DNA from: CAZNDN01 sp964571815
GTDB taxonomy: Bacteria; Fibrobacterota; Chitinivibrionia; Chitinivibrionales; WJKA01
Length of the DNA: 25,230 bases
Assembly: GCA_964571815.1 (NCBI GenBank)
Contig: CAZNDN010000052.1
Span: 1 to 25,230, forward strand
Direction of reading: 5' to 3'
The stretch's first letter is position 1, and each line of letters opens with the position of its first letter. A program made the position numbers and the translations under genes. Below the pieces are notes generated by a model that was not told the origin of the DNA, made no database searches, and worked only from the letters and a program-made list of their open reading frames with translations. This document shows, in pieces, positions 6,978 to 13,682 of the stretch.

Positions 6978-7904
6978 GTGAAGCGAGTCGGGGCTCATGT
7001 AAGCATTGCCGGTGGAGTGCACAACGCACCGTCGAATGCAAAGCGCATTGGTGCGACCGCCTTTGCGCTTTTCACCAAGAATCCCAGGCAGTATCGATCG
7101 GCTCCGCTTGAGCCCTCGACAGCCGAGGGGTTCAAGACGGCGATGAAGGAGACGGGGTACAGTCCGGTACACGTGGTTCCTCATATCGGCTATCTCGTGA
7201 ATCTGGGAAGCCCGGTGCCGTCGATGTACGAAAAATCGTATCAGGCTTTCGTGGATGAGCTTCGTCGGTGTGAGCGGCTTGGATTGACGTATCTTAACAT
7301 CCATCCCGGCAGCCATCCGAAGGAGCAGGGGGACGAGGCGTGCCTGCGGCGCATAGCTGAAGCGCTTAATCGGGCCTTGAGGGAAGTTGATGGGGTTGAA
7401 GTGCTTCTGGAGAATACCGCCGGCCAGGGGAGCTCGGTCGGCTCGACCCTTGAGCAGCTTGCCGCGATTATGGAAATGAGCGGTATGCGGGAACGAATCG
7501 GTATCTGCTTCGATACGTGCCACGCTTTTGCCGCCGGATTTGAGCTGAGAACACGGGAGGGATACGAGGCAGCCGTCGGACGGATCGATTCGGTCATGGG
7601 GTTGGACAAGCTGAAAGCCGTGCACCTCAACGATGCCAGGAGCGACCTGGGAAGCCGGATCGACCGGCATCGAAGTCTGGGTGAGGGCATGTTGGGGCTG
7701 GAGCCGTTTCGATTCCTCATGAACGATCCGCGAATGGATGAGATCCCGATGATTCTGGAGACGCCTGATGACACTCTCTGGCCCGCTGAGATCCGGCTGC
7801 TGCGAAACCTCGAAGAAAAAGAAGGAGGACGGCTTGGGAAAGGCGTCGGGACCTCCGGTCGAGTGCGTGACCGAAACGGCGCCGGAGGGCAAAAAAAGGC
7901 TTGA
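6978..7904 (+). CDS. nfo: Endonuclease IV (AP endonuclease)
   Basis: 308 residues from the GTG at 6978, chosen because the protein then begins MKRVGAHVSIAGG as the family does and because GGAGGAAGGGG lies 8 or more bases upstream; a GTG at 6957 would add seven non-family residues. The enzyme cleaves the phosphodiester 5' of abasic sites in base excision repair. All nine zinc ligands are present and fall at the same numbers as in the E. coli enzyme: H69 (VPHIGY), H109 (NIHPGSH), E145 (LLENTAG), D179 and H182 (FDTCHA), H216 (AVHLND), D229 and H231 (IDRHRS), E261 (ILETP). The C-terminal 28 or so residues form a basic, Gly/Lys-rich tail (ending GAGGQKKA) beyond the usual TIM-barrel end. The gene stands alone, downstream of a long structured leader and upstream of a small acidic ORF. 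Confidence 0.96.
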   Translation: MKRVGAHVSIAGGVHNAPSNAKRIGATAFALFTKNPRQYRSAPLEPSTAEGFKTAMKETGYSPVHVVPHIGYLVNLGSPVPSMYEKSYQAFVDELRRCERLGLTYLNIHPGSHPKEQGDEACLRRIAEALNRALREVDGVEVLLENTAGQGSSVGSTLEQLAAIMEMSGMRERIGICFDTCHAFAAGFELRTREGYEAAVGRIDSVMGLDKLKAVHLNDARSDLGSRIDRHRSLGEGMLGLEPFRFLMNDPRMDEIPMILETPDDTLWPAEIRLLRNLEEKEGGRLGKGVGTSGRVRDRNGAGGQKKA

Positions 7905-7928
7905 AAAAAATCAGAAATCGGGTAAAAT
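7901..7928 (+). promoter_or_regulatory. Promoter for the small acidic protein gene
   Basis: TTGAAA (7901-7906), overlapping the nfo stop codon, and TAAAAT (7923-7928) are spaced by 16 bases, each 5/6 to consensus. The surrounding sequence is AT-rich against a GC-rich background. The leader to the ATG at 7994 would be about 58 bases. Confidence 0.55.
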
Positions 7929-7993
7929 AATAGGGTAGAGTAAGCGTATATTCGCTGAAGCAACGAATGTTCGGGGAGATCAAGGAGGGAACT

Positions 7994-8173
7994 ATGCTCC
8001 AGCATGAAGACTACGATGCCGATGAGATCCTCCGTGAAGATGAGGAGGGCTACGACGGCGGCGAAATCTGGGATGACGACCCGGTAGAGGAGCTTGACTT
8101 CGAAAGCGGCAGTCCCGACAGCTATGGCGACATGGTCAGCGACCTGGACCAGGCCGATGACTTGTGGGAGTAG
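7994..8173 (+). CDS. Small highly acidic protein
   Basis: 59 residues from the ATG at 7994, fixed by the near-perfect ribosome binding site AAGGAGGGA (7982-7990). About two residues in five are Asp or Glu and almost none are basic, so the net charge is extremely negative. It contains DYDADEILREDEEGYDGGEI, then DDDPVEELDFESG, and ends SDLDQADDLWE. There is no signal peptide, membrane segment or cysteine. I do not recognise the family. Such proteins may mimic nucleic acid, buffer a basic partner, or be disordered tails of assemblies; none of this is shown here. It has its own promoter at 7901-7928. The quality of the signals, rather than homology, supports it as a real gene. Confidence 0.7.
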   Translation: MLQHEDYDADEILREDEEGYDGGEIWDDDPVEELDFESGSPDSYGDMVSDLDQADDLWE

Positions 8174-8243
8174 TCTGCACGGTTCATGCCCGCACGCTCG
8201 GGAGAGCCGGCAGGATGGACGCGACAGCGGGGCTGCGGGGAAG

Positions 8244-8362
8244 GAGGTCGCGAAGGTGTTGGTGGTTCACGCGGCCCATACTTCAGGGCGGGGTATGCCG
8301 TGGCCACGATTCCGGCGGCCGTGCAGCTAGTGTTTCTGGAGTAAGCCACTTCTCGCGACCTC
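8244..8362. repeat. Long-range inverted repeat GAGGTCGCGA / TCGCGACCTC
   Basis: Perfect 10-base arms at 8244-8253 and 8353-8362 are separated by 99 bases, in the gap between the acidic-protein gene and the convergent glycosyltransferase gene. Each arm contains the symmetric core TCGCGA, so each could also be a binding site by itself. No gene is seen in 8174-8383. Confidence 0.35.
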
Positions 8363-8383
8363 AAGATACCGCGATTGTGGAAC

Positions 8384-9877
8384 TCAAGGCGGGTCGCTGT
8401 TTCCGGGGTTCTTTCCGCTCGCCCGCAGGGGTTCATATACCAGCTTGAGATACTCTTCTTCGCCCGCAAGTCGGGCCATATCGATTGTGCCCTGAACATC
8501 TTCCTTTTCGCCCATCGCTACACGTTGAAATGCCCGGTAGCGAGGGTTGTCGGCAAACGCATCTCCGATTCGTTGCATGGTATCCCGGGCGGCGTCGCGG
8601 CGCCCGGCAACGAGATACACCACGCACAGTCCCAGATAGGCATCGAGGTTCCCCGCCGTCCTCTGCGTCAGGCTCTTCTCGAATGCGTGAAGGGCATCCA
8701 GAAGCGCGCCTCCCCTTACCAGTGCGCGGCCCAGAAGGCTGGATATTTCGGGACGCTCCGGAAAATGCTCAAGGGCTTCCCGGGCGTTGTTCAGGGTCTC
8801 CTCGCGTCGATTCAGCAGCAGGAGTACCCTTTCCAGACGGATGAAGGCTTTCAGCCGTGCTTCACGGAAATCGATACTTACTTTGAGAGGGCGTGAGGGT
8901 GTTGCAATAATCCGACGCAATGCGGAGAAGGCATCGGTGTGGTGTCCACGCTGCTCGAAAGCCACCGCAAGGCTGTAGAGCGCATCGGGCCGCTCCGGGC
9001 AGAGTGACAACGATTCCCGCAGCACGTCGAGCGCCTTCTCGAACTGTTCTTCCGTCACCAGGATCTTCCCGATACCAAGCAATGCGTGACTGCGGATCAC
9101 CGGCATGTGCTTCCCGAGGCCATGGCTGTCGGCAACGGTGCGATACCACTTCAGGGCCTCGGATTCATCGCCGCACAAGTAGTAGGCATCGGCCAGCTCC
9201 AGTGCCGTTACCGGATCCTTCTCGCCTCCGGAGCATTCCTTCAGCAGCATCTCGATATTACGACGCGCCTTTTCTTTCGTGTCCCGCGGATCGGCGTATC
9301 CATGGTGCCGGATAACGACCGGCTTCTCAACGAGTTTCATACCGGCGCGCAGAGCGCTGAGCATGATCTGTTCATGGATCCGGCGTTCGAACCTCAGACG
9401 AGGGTCGTTGGGGAACATGCGTGCCTGCACGAATTCGGATCCGGTCCCGCCGGGTCGCCGGTTTTGTACGACGAACCCGTAGACTGCATCAGGGCTCGTG
9501 CACTTAAGCTCCCGGAGGGTGGGAAGTGAAGATGTCGGCACGGAATCGTCGGCATCGAGCCAGAGGATCCACTCACTCGATGCATGATCGAGAGAAACAT
9601 TGCGTGCCTGTGCGAAGTCGTCCCGCCACGGCGATTCCACGACGACGGCCCCGCAACGACGGGCAATGGCGATGGTGTTGTCGGAGGATCCCGTGTCAAC
9701 GACGACAATCTCGTCGGCAACATCCTCGACGCTCTTCAGGCAGCGCTCCAGGACAGCGGCTTCATCTTTGACGATCATGCATATCGAAAGCGTATGGGGG
9801 CGTGGGCGGGAAGAAGCCTGCCTTCCGGCCCCGGAAGGAGAAGAACAATCAGCAGGTGACACAGGCTTTTTTGACAA
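8384..9877 (-). CDS. Family-2 glycosyltransferase with TPR tail
   Basis: Up to 497 residues. The GT-A domain begins LSICMIVKDE (30-39), then DEIVVVDTGSSDNT (55-68), and the metal-binding LDADD is at 107-111. The conserved block RFERRIHEQ (162-170) precedes a helical repeat region (about 205-480) with TPR signatures such as ALDVLRESLSLCPERPDALY. The family transfers a sugar from a nucleotide donor; the TPR tail usually holds a protein or peptide acceptor. The start is uncertain. The TTG at 9877 overlaps the upstream response regulator gene by 29 bases, and a GTG at 9860-9862 is an alternative; neither has a good ribosome binding site. The product is close in layout to the second GT-TPR protein at 17363-19147. 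It is probably co-transcribed with the response regulator gene and translated by coupling. Flagellin or another surface protein as acceptor is inference. Confidence 0.88.
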   Translation of the reverse strand: MSKKPVSPADCSSPSGAGRQASSRPRPHTLSICMIVKDEAAVLERCLKSVEDVADEIVVVDTGSSDNTIAIARRCGAVVVESPWRDDFAQARNVSLDHASSEWILWLDADDSVPTSSLPTLRELKCTSPDAVYGFVVQNRRPGGTGSEFVQARMFPNDPRLRFERRIHEQIMLSALRAGMKLVEKPVVIRHHGYADPRDTKEKARRNIEMLLKECSGGEKDPVTALELADAYYLCGDESEALKWYRTVADSHGLGKHMPVIRSHALLGIGKILVTEEQFEKALDVLRESLSLCPERPDALYSLAVAFEQRGHHTDAFSALRRIIATPSRPLKVSIDFREARLKAFIRLERVLLLLNRREETLNNAREALEHFPERPEISSLLGRALVRGGALLDALHAFEKSLTQRTAGNLDAYLGLCVVYLVAGRRDAARDTMQRIGDAFADNPRYRAFQRVAMGEKEDVQGTIDMARLAGEEEYLKLVYEPLRASGKNPGNSDPP

Positions 9878-10226
9878 TGTCGCCGAACGTGTCCAGGGAA
9901 AACGGCTTTCGGATAATCGGGATTCCCTTCACCCGCTCATCCGTGTCCATTTCTTCGCGCAACCCGTCGAGAAACACCGTCCTGTCTCGCAATCGGCTGA
10001 ACTCTCCATTGAGCAACTCAATAACCCTTGTCCCGTCGGGCCCGTCCAGGCCGTAATCCAGGAGGATCAGGTTGTAGGGCGCGTCGGCACCCTCGATACT
10101 GCGCCGAAAAGCCTCCTGGTCGAGCGCCTTATGAATCTCGACGTCATCGAAGCTGATTTCCAGCACGTCACGCAGGAACTCATGGACATCCAGGTCGTCG
10201 TCGGCTACCAGTACGCGCACGCTCAT
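9849..10226 (-). CDS. Single-domain response regulator (CheY-like), atypical switch residue
   Basis: 125 residues from the ATG at 10226, preceded by GGAGAG at 8 bases; longer in-frame extensions upstream lack receiver character. The receiver fold is clear: MSVRVLVADDD with acidic pocket D9-D11, phospho-acceptor D57 in LILLDYGLDGPDG, and conserved Lys in IRKPFS (K107). The switch Ser/Thr expected after strand 4 is replaced by Asp: the stretch reads TVFLDGLRE where most receivers have TA or SA, so D87 takes the Thr/Ser place. There is no output domain. It should be a phosphorelay or protein-interaction module. It lies divergent from flgJ and overlaps the glycosyltransferase gene, so a link to motility or glycosylation is possible (inference). 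The perfect hairpin CATGCT-CCGA-AGCATG (10269-10284) lies in its upstream region. Confidence 0.9.
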   Translation of the reverse strand: MSVRVLVADDDLDVHEFLRDVLEISFDDVEIHKALDQEAFRRSIEGADAPYNLILLDYGLDGPDGTRVIELLNGEFSRLRDRTVFLDGLREEMDTDERVKGIPIIRKPFSLDTFGDIVKKACVTC

Positions 10227-10499
10227 CGCTGCTCTCCGGCAAAGAGTAGTGTCCCTCATTTCCGTACACATGCTCCGAAGCATGACGAAAGGGACATTAC
10301 GCGGGTCCTGAACTAAAGATAGTTGAGATGATTGCCGGTGTGCAAGGGGCAATGGGCCGCAGCACCGCGACGGACCGAATCCCGTGCTGGAATTGTGAGG
10401 CAGACGGGGCGTGGAGCCGCTGACGGCATGAAGGTTTGCGCCAACATTCCCATTTATATATCGGCAGGAAAATCAGGAGCTTTAGCCCTTTTTCGAGTC

Positions 10500-10513
10500 G
10501 GGATAATTATTCC
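10500..10513. promoter_or_regulatory. Dyad GGGATAATTATTCC, candidate enhancer site
   Basis: A 14-base palindrome with one mismatched pair. It is centred about 110 bases upstream of the transcription start expected from the sigma-54 promoter at 10589-10606. Activators of sigma-54 usually bind dyads at roughly this distance. The position is seen; the assignment is inference. Confidence 0.35.
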
Positions 10514-10567
10514 GCGCGATGTGAACTTTTTTGCCTTTCCGCAAGGTCGGGAATGCCCTGAAAACCC

Positions 10568-10593
10568 GCCAAACGGCTGTTTGTGCGTTTGGC
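10568..10593. repeat. Perfect inverted repeat overlapping the -24 box
   Basis: GCCAAACG (10568-10575) and CGTTTGGC (10586-10593) are exact reverse complements with a 10-base loop. The right arm includes the GG of the sigma-54 -24 element. It may be an operator whose occupancy would block the polymerase. Confidence 0.5.
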
Positions 10594-10606
10594 ATCCCCG
10601 TTGCGT
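10589..10606 (+). promoter_or_regulatory. Sigma-54 (RpoN) promoter for the flagellar block
   Basis: TTGGCATCCCCGTTGCGT has the invariant GG (10591-10592) and GC (10603-10604) separated by exactly 10 bases. It agrees with the -24/-12 consensus TTGGCACN5TTGCW in all but the sixth base of the -24 element and the last position of the -12 element. The expected start is near 10616, about 30 bases before the flgJ ATG. Sigma-54 control of hook and filament genes is common. Confidence 0.7.
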
Positions 10607-10646
10607 AGGAATCGGCTCGAACGGACTCGCGAAAGGACTCGAACAC

Positions 10647-11453
10647 ATGAGCGTGCAGGGAATCTCCAACACAACCACCCACCAGGTATCATCACCGCCT
10701 CAGGCCAAAGCAGCACTGGTCGCCCGGCAGTTTGAGGCCCTGTTTGCTTCAATGGTGCTGAAGTCCATGCGCCGATCGGTGCGTCGGGAGGACGGTTTGT
10801 TCCCTCCTGCGCTGGGTGAGAGAATCTACAGTCAAATGCTGGACGACGAATACGGGCACATTCTTGCGCGGCACGGCAACCTCGGGATTTCGGACATGCT
10901 GTTGAGGGACATCGGATCAGAGACCGGCGGCTCCGAGGGTTTGCTTCAGCTTCAGAATCTGCGCTCCGCCTCATGGATGATCGATCGACGGTTTGTGCCT
11001 TCTTCATCGAGATCGCCTGATTCCGAATCCCTGCTCCGCAGCGTTGCGAGATGGGAACGACATATTCAAGATGCCTCCCGGGCCTTCGGCGTGGACAGCA
11101 GTCTGATTAAAGCGGTGATCGCGTGTGAGTCGGCCGGCAATCCCAACGCGGTGTCAAGCGCCGGTGCCAAGGGACTGATGCAGCTTATTGACGATACGGC
11201 ACGAGAGGTGGGCGTATCGAGAGTGTTTGATCCACGTGAGAATATCATGGGCGGCACCAGATATCTGCGTACCCTGCTGGATCGCTTCGAGGACAACGAA
11301 ACCCTCGCGCTCGCATCGTACAACGCAGGTCCGGGGGCGGTACAGCGCTACGGAGGGGTTCCGCCCTATCGGGAGACCGAGCGCTACGTGGAGAATGTCC
11401 GGCTGGTGCGCCGGCATGTTCTACAATCCGGCTCTTCAGTCGAGGAGGAGTAG
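10647..11453 (+). CDS. flgJ: FlgJ-type rod-binding protein fused to a lytic transglycosylase
   Basis: 268 residues from the ATG at 10647, downstream of AAAGGA; the longer frame from 10332 crosses the sigma-54 promoter and is rejected. Domain 1 (about 25-90) is the FlgJ rod-capping domain: ARQFEALFASMVLKSMR, then GERIYSQMLDDEY and LGISDMLLRDI. Domain 2 (about 137-258) is a lysozyme-like SLT transglycosylase. It has FGVDSSLIKAVIACESAGNP with catalytic E161, the GAKGLMQL block, and LASYNAGPGAVQRYGGVPPY. It should cap the rod as it assembles and open peptidoglycan for it in the periplasm. In E. coli and Salmonella, FlgJ instead carries a glucosaminidase-family domain; the SLT fusion occurs in several other phyla. 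It lacks a cleaved signal peptide, as expected for type III flagellar export. The stop lies 1 base before flgN, whose ribosome binding site is inside this gene. Confidence 0.93.
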   Translation: MSVQGISNTTTHQVSSPPQAKAALVARQFEALFASMVLKSMRRSVRREDGLFPPALGERIYSQMLDDEYGHILARHGNLGISDMLLRDIGSETGGSEGLLQLQNLRSASWMIDRRFVPSSSRSPDSESLLRSVARWERHIQDASRAFGVDSSLIKAVIACESAGNPNAVSSAGAKGLMQLIDDTAREVGVSRVFDPRENIMGGTRYLRTLLDRFEDNETLALASYNAGPGAVQRYGGVPPYRETERYVENVRLVRRHVLQSGSSVEEE

Positions 11454-11454
11454 C

Positions 11455-11964
11455 ATGGGCAGACCGTACGAAGAGGTGGGTGCGTTGAAAGAAGTCCTGA
11501 CGCGGGAGCTGACTATCCACGAGGAGTTGATCGAAACGGCGAACCGGTTGAATGCGGCTCTCCGGGAGAATCGTCTCGAAGAGGTGCGGGATATATCGGC
11601 TCGCTATGACAGTTGCACCTGTCGCATTGAGCACTTGGAGCAGGAGCGACTGGCGGTGTGCGACCGACTGGCCGCGCGGCTGGGATTGCCCGACCGGCAC
11701 GTGAACATCCGGCGACTCCTTGACTCCCTTCCCGGGGAAGAGCGCGAGGGGCTTGCGGAGGTGAGGGACCGGCTCAAACAGAAACTGGGATCCCTGGTTC
11801 GAGTGAATACGTCGAACCGGATTCTTATGGAAGAATCGCTTCAGGAAATCTCCCGAACCGTTGAGTTCATGAGCAGAGCCGGCGGCAAACCCGCGGGATA
11901 CCGCCGCGGAGGCAAGCTTGATACCAGCGTAATGCGTCGCTCCATGATCAACCGCACGGCGTAG
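11455..11964 (+). CDS. flgN: FlgN-like flagellar chaperone
   Basis: 169 residues from the ATG at 11455, with the site GAGGAGGAG (11442-11450) inside the end of flgJ. The protein is almost wholly helical and charged. The first two thirds form a heptad-like coiled coil (LKEVLTRELTIHEELIETAN through CRIEHLEQERLAVCDRLAARL). The middle NIRRLLDSLPGEEREGL fits the FlgN family. The C-terminus is basic and flexible (GYRRGGKLDTSVMRRSMINR). FlgN binds the C-terminal helices of FlgK and FlgL in the cytosol and delivers them to the export gate. Identity rests on length, helical pattern and exact position before flgK rather than on a sharp motif. Confidence 0.82.
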   Translation: MGRPYEEVGALKEVLTRELTIHEELIETANRLNAALRENRLEEVRDISARYDSCTCRIEHLEQERLAVCDRLAARLGLPDRHVNIRRLLDSLPGEEREGLAEVRDRLKQKLGSLVRVNTSNRILMEESLQEISRTVEFMSRAGGKPAGYRRGGKLDTSVMRRSMINRTA

Positions 11965-11977
11965 CGAGGAACGATAT

Positions 11978-13663
11978 ATGGGACTCTTCTCTTCATTGAC
12001 GATTGGTACCCGCGGGTTGTTTGCGGCGCAGCTCGGCATGGACGTGGCCGGCCAGAACATCTCCAATGCCGATGTAGAAGGGTACTCGCGCAAGCGGCTG
12101 AACATGACGGCCGACTACCGGTACGACGGGCAGTTCGGCCAGATGGGTTTCGGCGTCGACGTGGTCAGTATCGACCGTCTCCGCGACACGCTCATCGACC
12201 AGCAGATTCGGCGGCAGAATCGCGAAGTAGGGTATTTCGAAGAGATCGACGGAACGCTGGAGCAGATAGAGAACATCTTCACCGAACCGGGCGAGACGGG
12301 CCTGCTTAACCATATCGACGAATTTTTCGACAGTTGGCACGAGCTGTCGCTTGACCCCGAAGACATGTCGGCCCGCAATATCGTGCGCACCAATGCCGAG
12401 ATCCTCACCGACGTTTTCCACAGCCTCAGCGGCGAACTGAGCGACCTTCGTTCAAATCGCAACGACAAGATCGCTCGCCACGTCGACAGGGTCAACGAAC
12501 TGACCGCCGAGGTTTACAATCTCAACATAGAGATCGGCGCGGTGGAAATCGACAGGCAGAATGCCAACGACAGCCGGGACCGGCGAGATGTTCTGCTGAA
12601 GGAGCTGTCGAAGCTCATCGACGTCGACGTGATCGAGAACGAGCGTGGGATGGTCACCGTGACCTCGGCGGGTCAGATGCTTGTCAGCCCGGAGGGGTAT
12701 CGCCGGCTTGAAACGACCACGGTCACACGAACGGATGCCGACGGCGCCAATTTCCATGAACTCGGTATTCGATTTGTCGATTCGAAGAAGGAGTACACGC
12801 CCATAAGCGGCATGATCAACGGGCTGTACAAGAGCCGCGACGAGATCATTCCGGAGTACCAGGAGCAGCTCAACGAACTTGCGGTGGCCCTCACGGAGCG
12901 GGTGAACGAGCAGCACGAACAGGGCTACAATTTGATGGGATATTCGGGCATATCGTTTTTCGATCCCTCGGCCACCGGCGCGTCCGACATTGCCGTCTCG
13001 GCAGCCGTTCGCTCCGATCTGCAGAACCTCGCCGCGGCTACGGCCGGCGAGGCGAATGCCGCCCCCACCAATGCGTTTGCGGCCGGGGCACTCGATTTCG
13101 GTACGCCGCCCACGGCGCTGTCCAAGACCAATACGCTGCCGGCGACCGGTACGGATGTTGCGCGCAATGTCGTGAGGGATTCGGTGATTGTCCGCTCCGG
13201 AGCTACAACGCTCACCGAAAACGTCGACTATCACGTCGATTACGCCAACGGCACCATTCAGATGCTTCATGGGGGCTACGACGGCAGTCCGATCACGGTT
13301 GATTTCCGGTATCGGACCGGTTCGTTCAGCGGGCCGGGAGACAACGCCAACGCCGTGGCGATAGCCGCCCTGCGCAATGAACTGACCATGGCCGCCGACC
13401 CTCTGGGAAACTACACCAACACGTTCGCGCAGTACTACAGCTCGGCTGTGGGGAAGATGGGGCTTGATCGCAATGAGGCGGCATCAAACCTTGAGACAAG
13501 GGAGTTTCTGGTGGAACAGTACGAAACCGACCAGGATGCAATCTCGGGCGTGTCGCTCGATGAGGAAATGGCCGAGATCATCAAGTTTCAGCACACGTTT
13601 TCGGCCGCCGCGCGGTTGATCAGCACGACCGACCAGATGCTTCAGGTACTGATGAACATGTAG
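11978..13663 (+). CDS. flgK: Flagellar hook-associated protein 1 (FlgK)
   Basis: 561 residues from the ATG at 11978, with AGGA seven bases upstream. The N-terminus GLFSSLTIGTRGLFAAQLGM followed by VAGQNISNADVEGYSRKR is the rod/hook-family signature. The coiled-coil region continues to about residue 210. The C-terminal helix has SLDEEMAEIIKFQHTFSAAARLI and TDQMLQVLMNM, as in FlgK. It forms the first ring of the hook-filament junction outside the cell. The central region (about 350-455) is an insert rich in Ala/Thr and beta-strands. It contains DYHVDYANGTI (417-427), which recurs in FlgL. Two Met-rich or Gly-rich linkers surround it. The gene follows flgN by 13 bases and precedes flgL by 19, so it is in the same operon. 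Confidence 0.96.
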   Translation: MGLFSSLTIGTRGLFAAQLGMDVAGQNISNADVEGYSRKRLNMTADYRYDGQFGQMGFGVDVVSIDRLRDTLIDQQIRRQNREVGYFEEIDGTLEQIENIFTEPGETGLLNHIDEFFDSWHELSLDPEDMSARNIVRTNAEILTDVFHSLSGELSDLRSNRNDKIARHVDRVNELTAEVYNLNIEIGAVEIDRQNANDSRDRRDVLLKELSKLIDVDVIENERGMVTVTSAGQMLVSPEGYRRLETTTVTRTDADGANFHELGIRFVDSKKEYTPISGMINGLYKSRDEIIPEYQEQLNELAVALTERVNEQHEQGYNLMGYSGISFFDPSATGASDIAVSAAVRSDLQNLAAATAGEANAAPTNAFAAGALDFGTPPTALSKTNTLPATGTDVARNVVRDSVIVRSGATTLTENVDYHVDYANGTIQMLHGGYDGSPITVDFRYRTGSFSGPGDNANAVAIAALRNELTMAADPLGNYTNTFAQYYSSAVGKMGLDRNEAASNLETREFLVEQYETDQDAISGVSLDEEMAEIIKFQHTFSAAARLISTTDQMLQVLMNM

Positions 13664-13682
13664 CGGGGCGGGAGTTGCGAGG

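Larger units (their letters stand above)
10227..10646. other. Divergent regulatory region between response regulator and flgJ
   Basis: 420 bases without a gene. It contains a sigma-54-type promoter (10589-10606), a perfect 8-base inverted repeat overlapping that promoter's -24 box (10568-10593), a 14-base dyad about 110 bases upstream of the predicted start (10500-10513), and the AT-rich patch TTTATATAT (10453-10461). A perfect 6-base hairpin lies at 10269-10284 near the leftward gene. Reading frames running from 10332 into flgJ are open but not family-like. Confidence 0.65.

Noticed and set aside
6720..7892. 390-residue open frame on the minus strand
   Set aside because: It is antisense to endonuclease IV, whose nine zinc ligands are all in place. 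GC-rich codon use keeps the opposite strand open.
10332..10646. 105-residue N-terminal extension of flgJ
   Set aside because: It contains a sigma-54 promoter and has no family similarity; FlgJ proteins begin close to the ATG at 10647.
12452..13270. 272-residue open frame on the minus strand
   Set aside because: It is antisense to flgK and Arg/Gly-rich without any recognisable feature.
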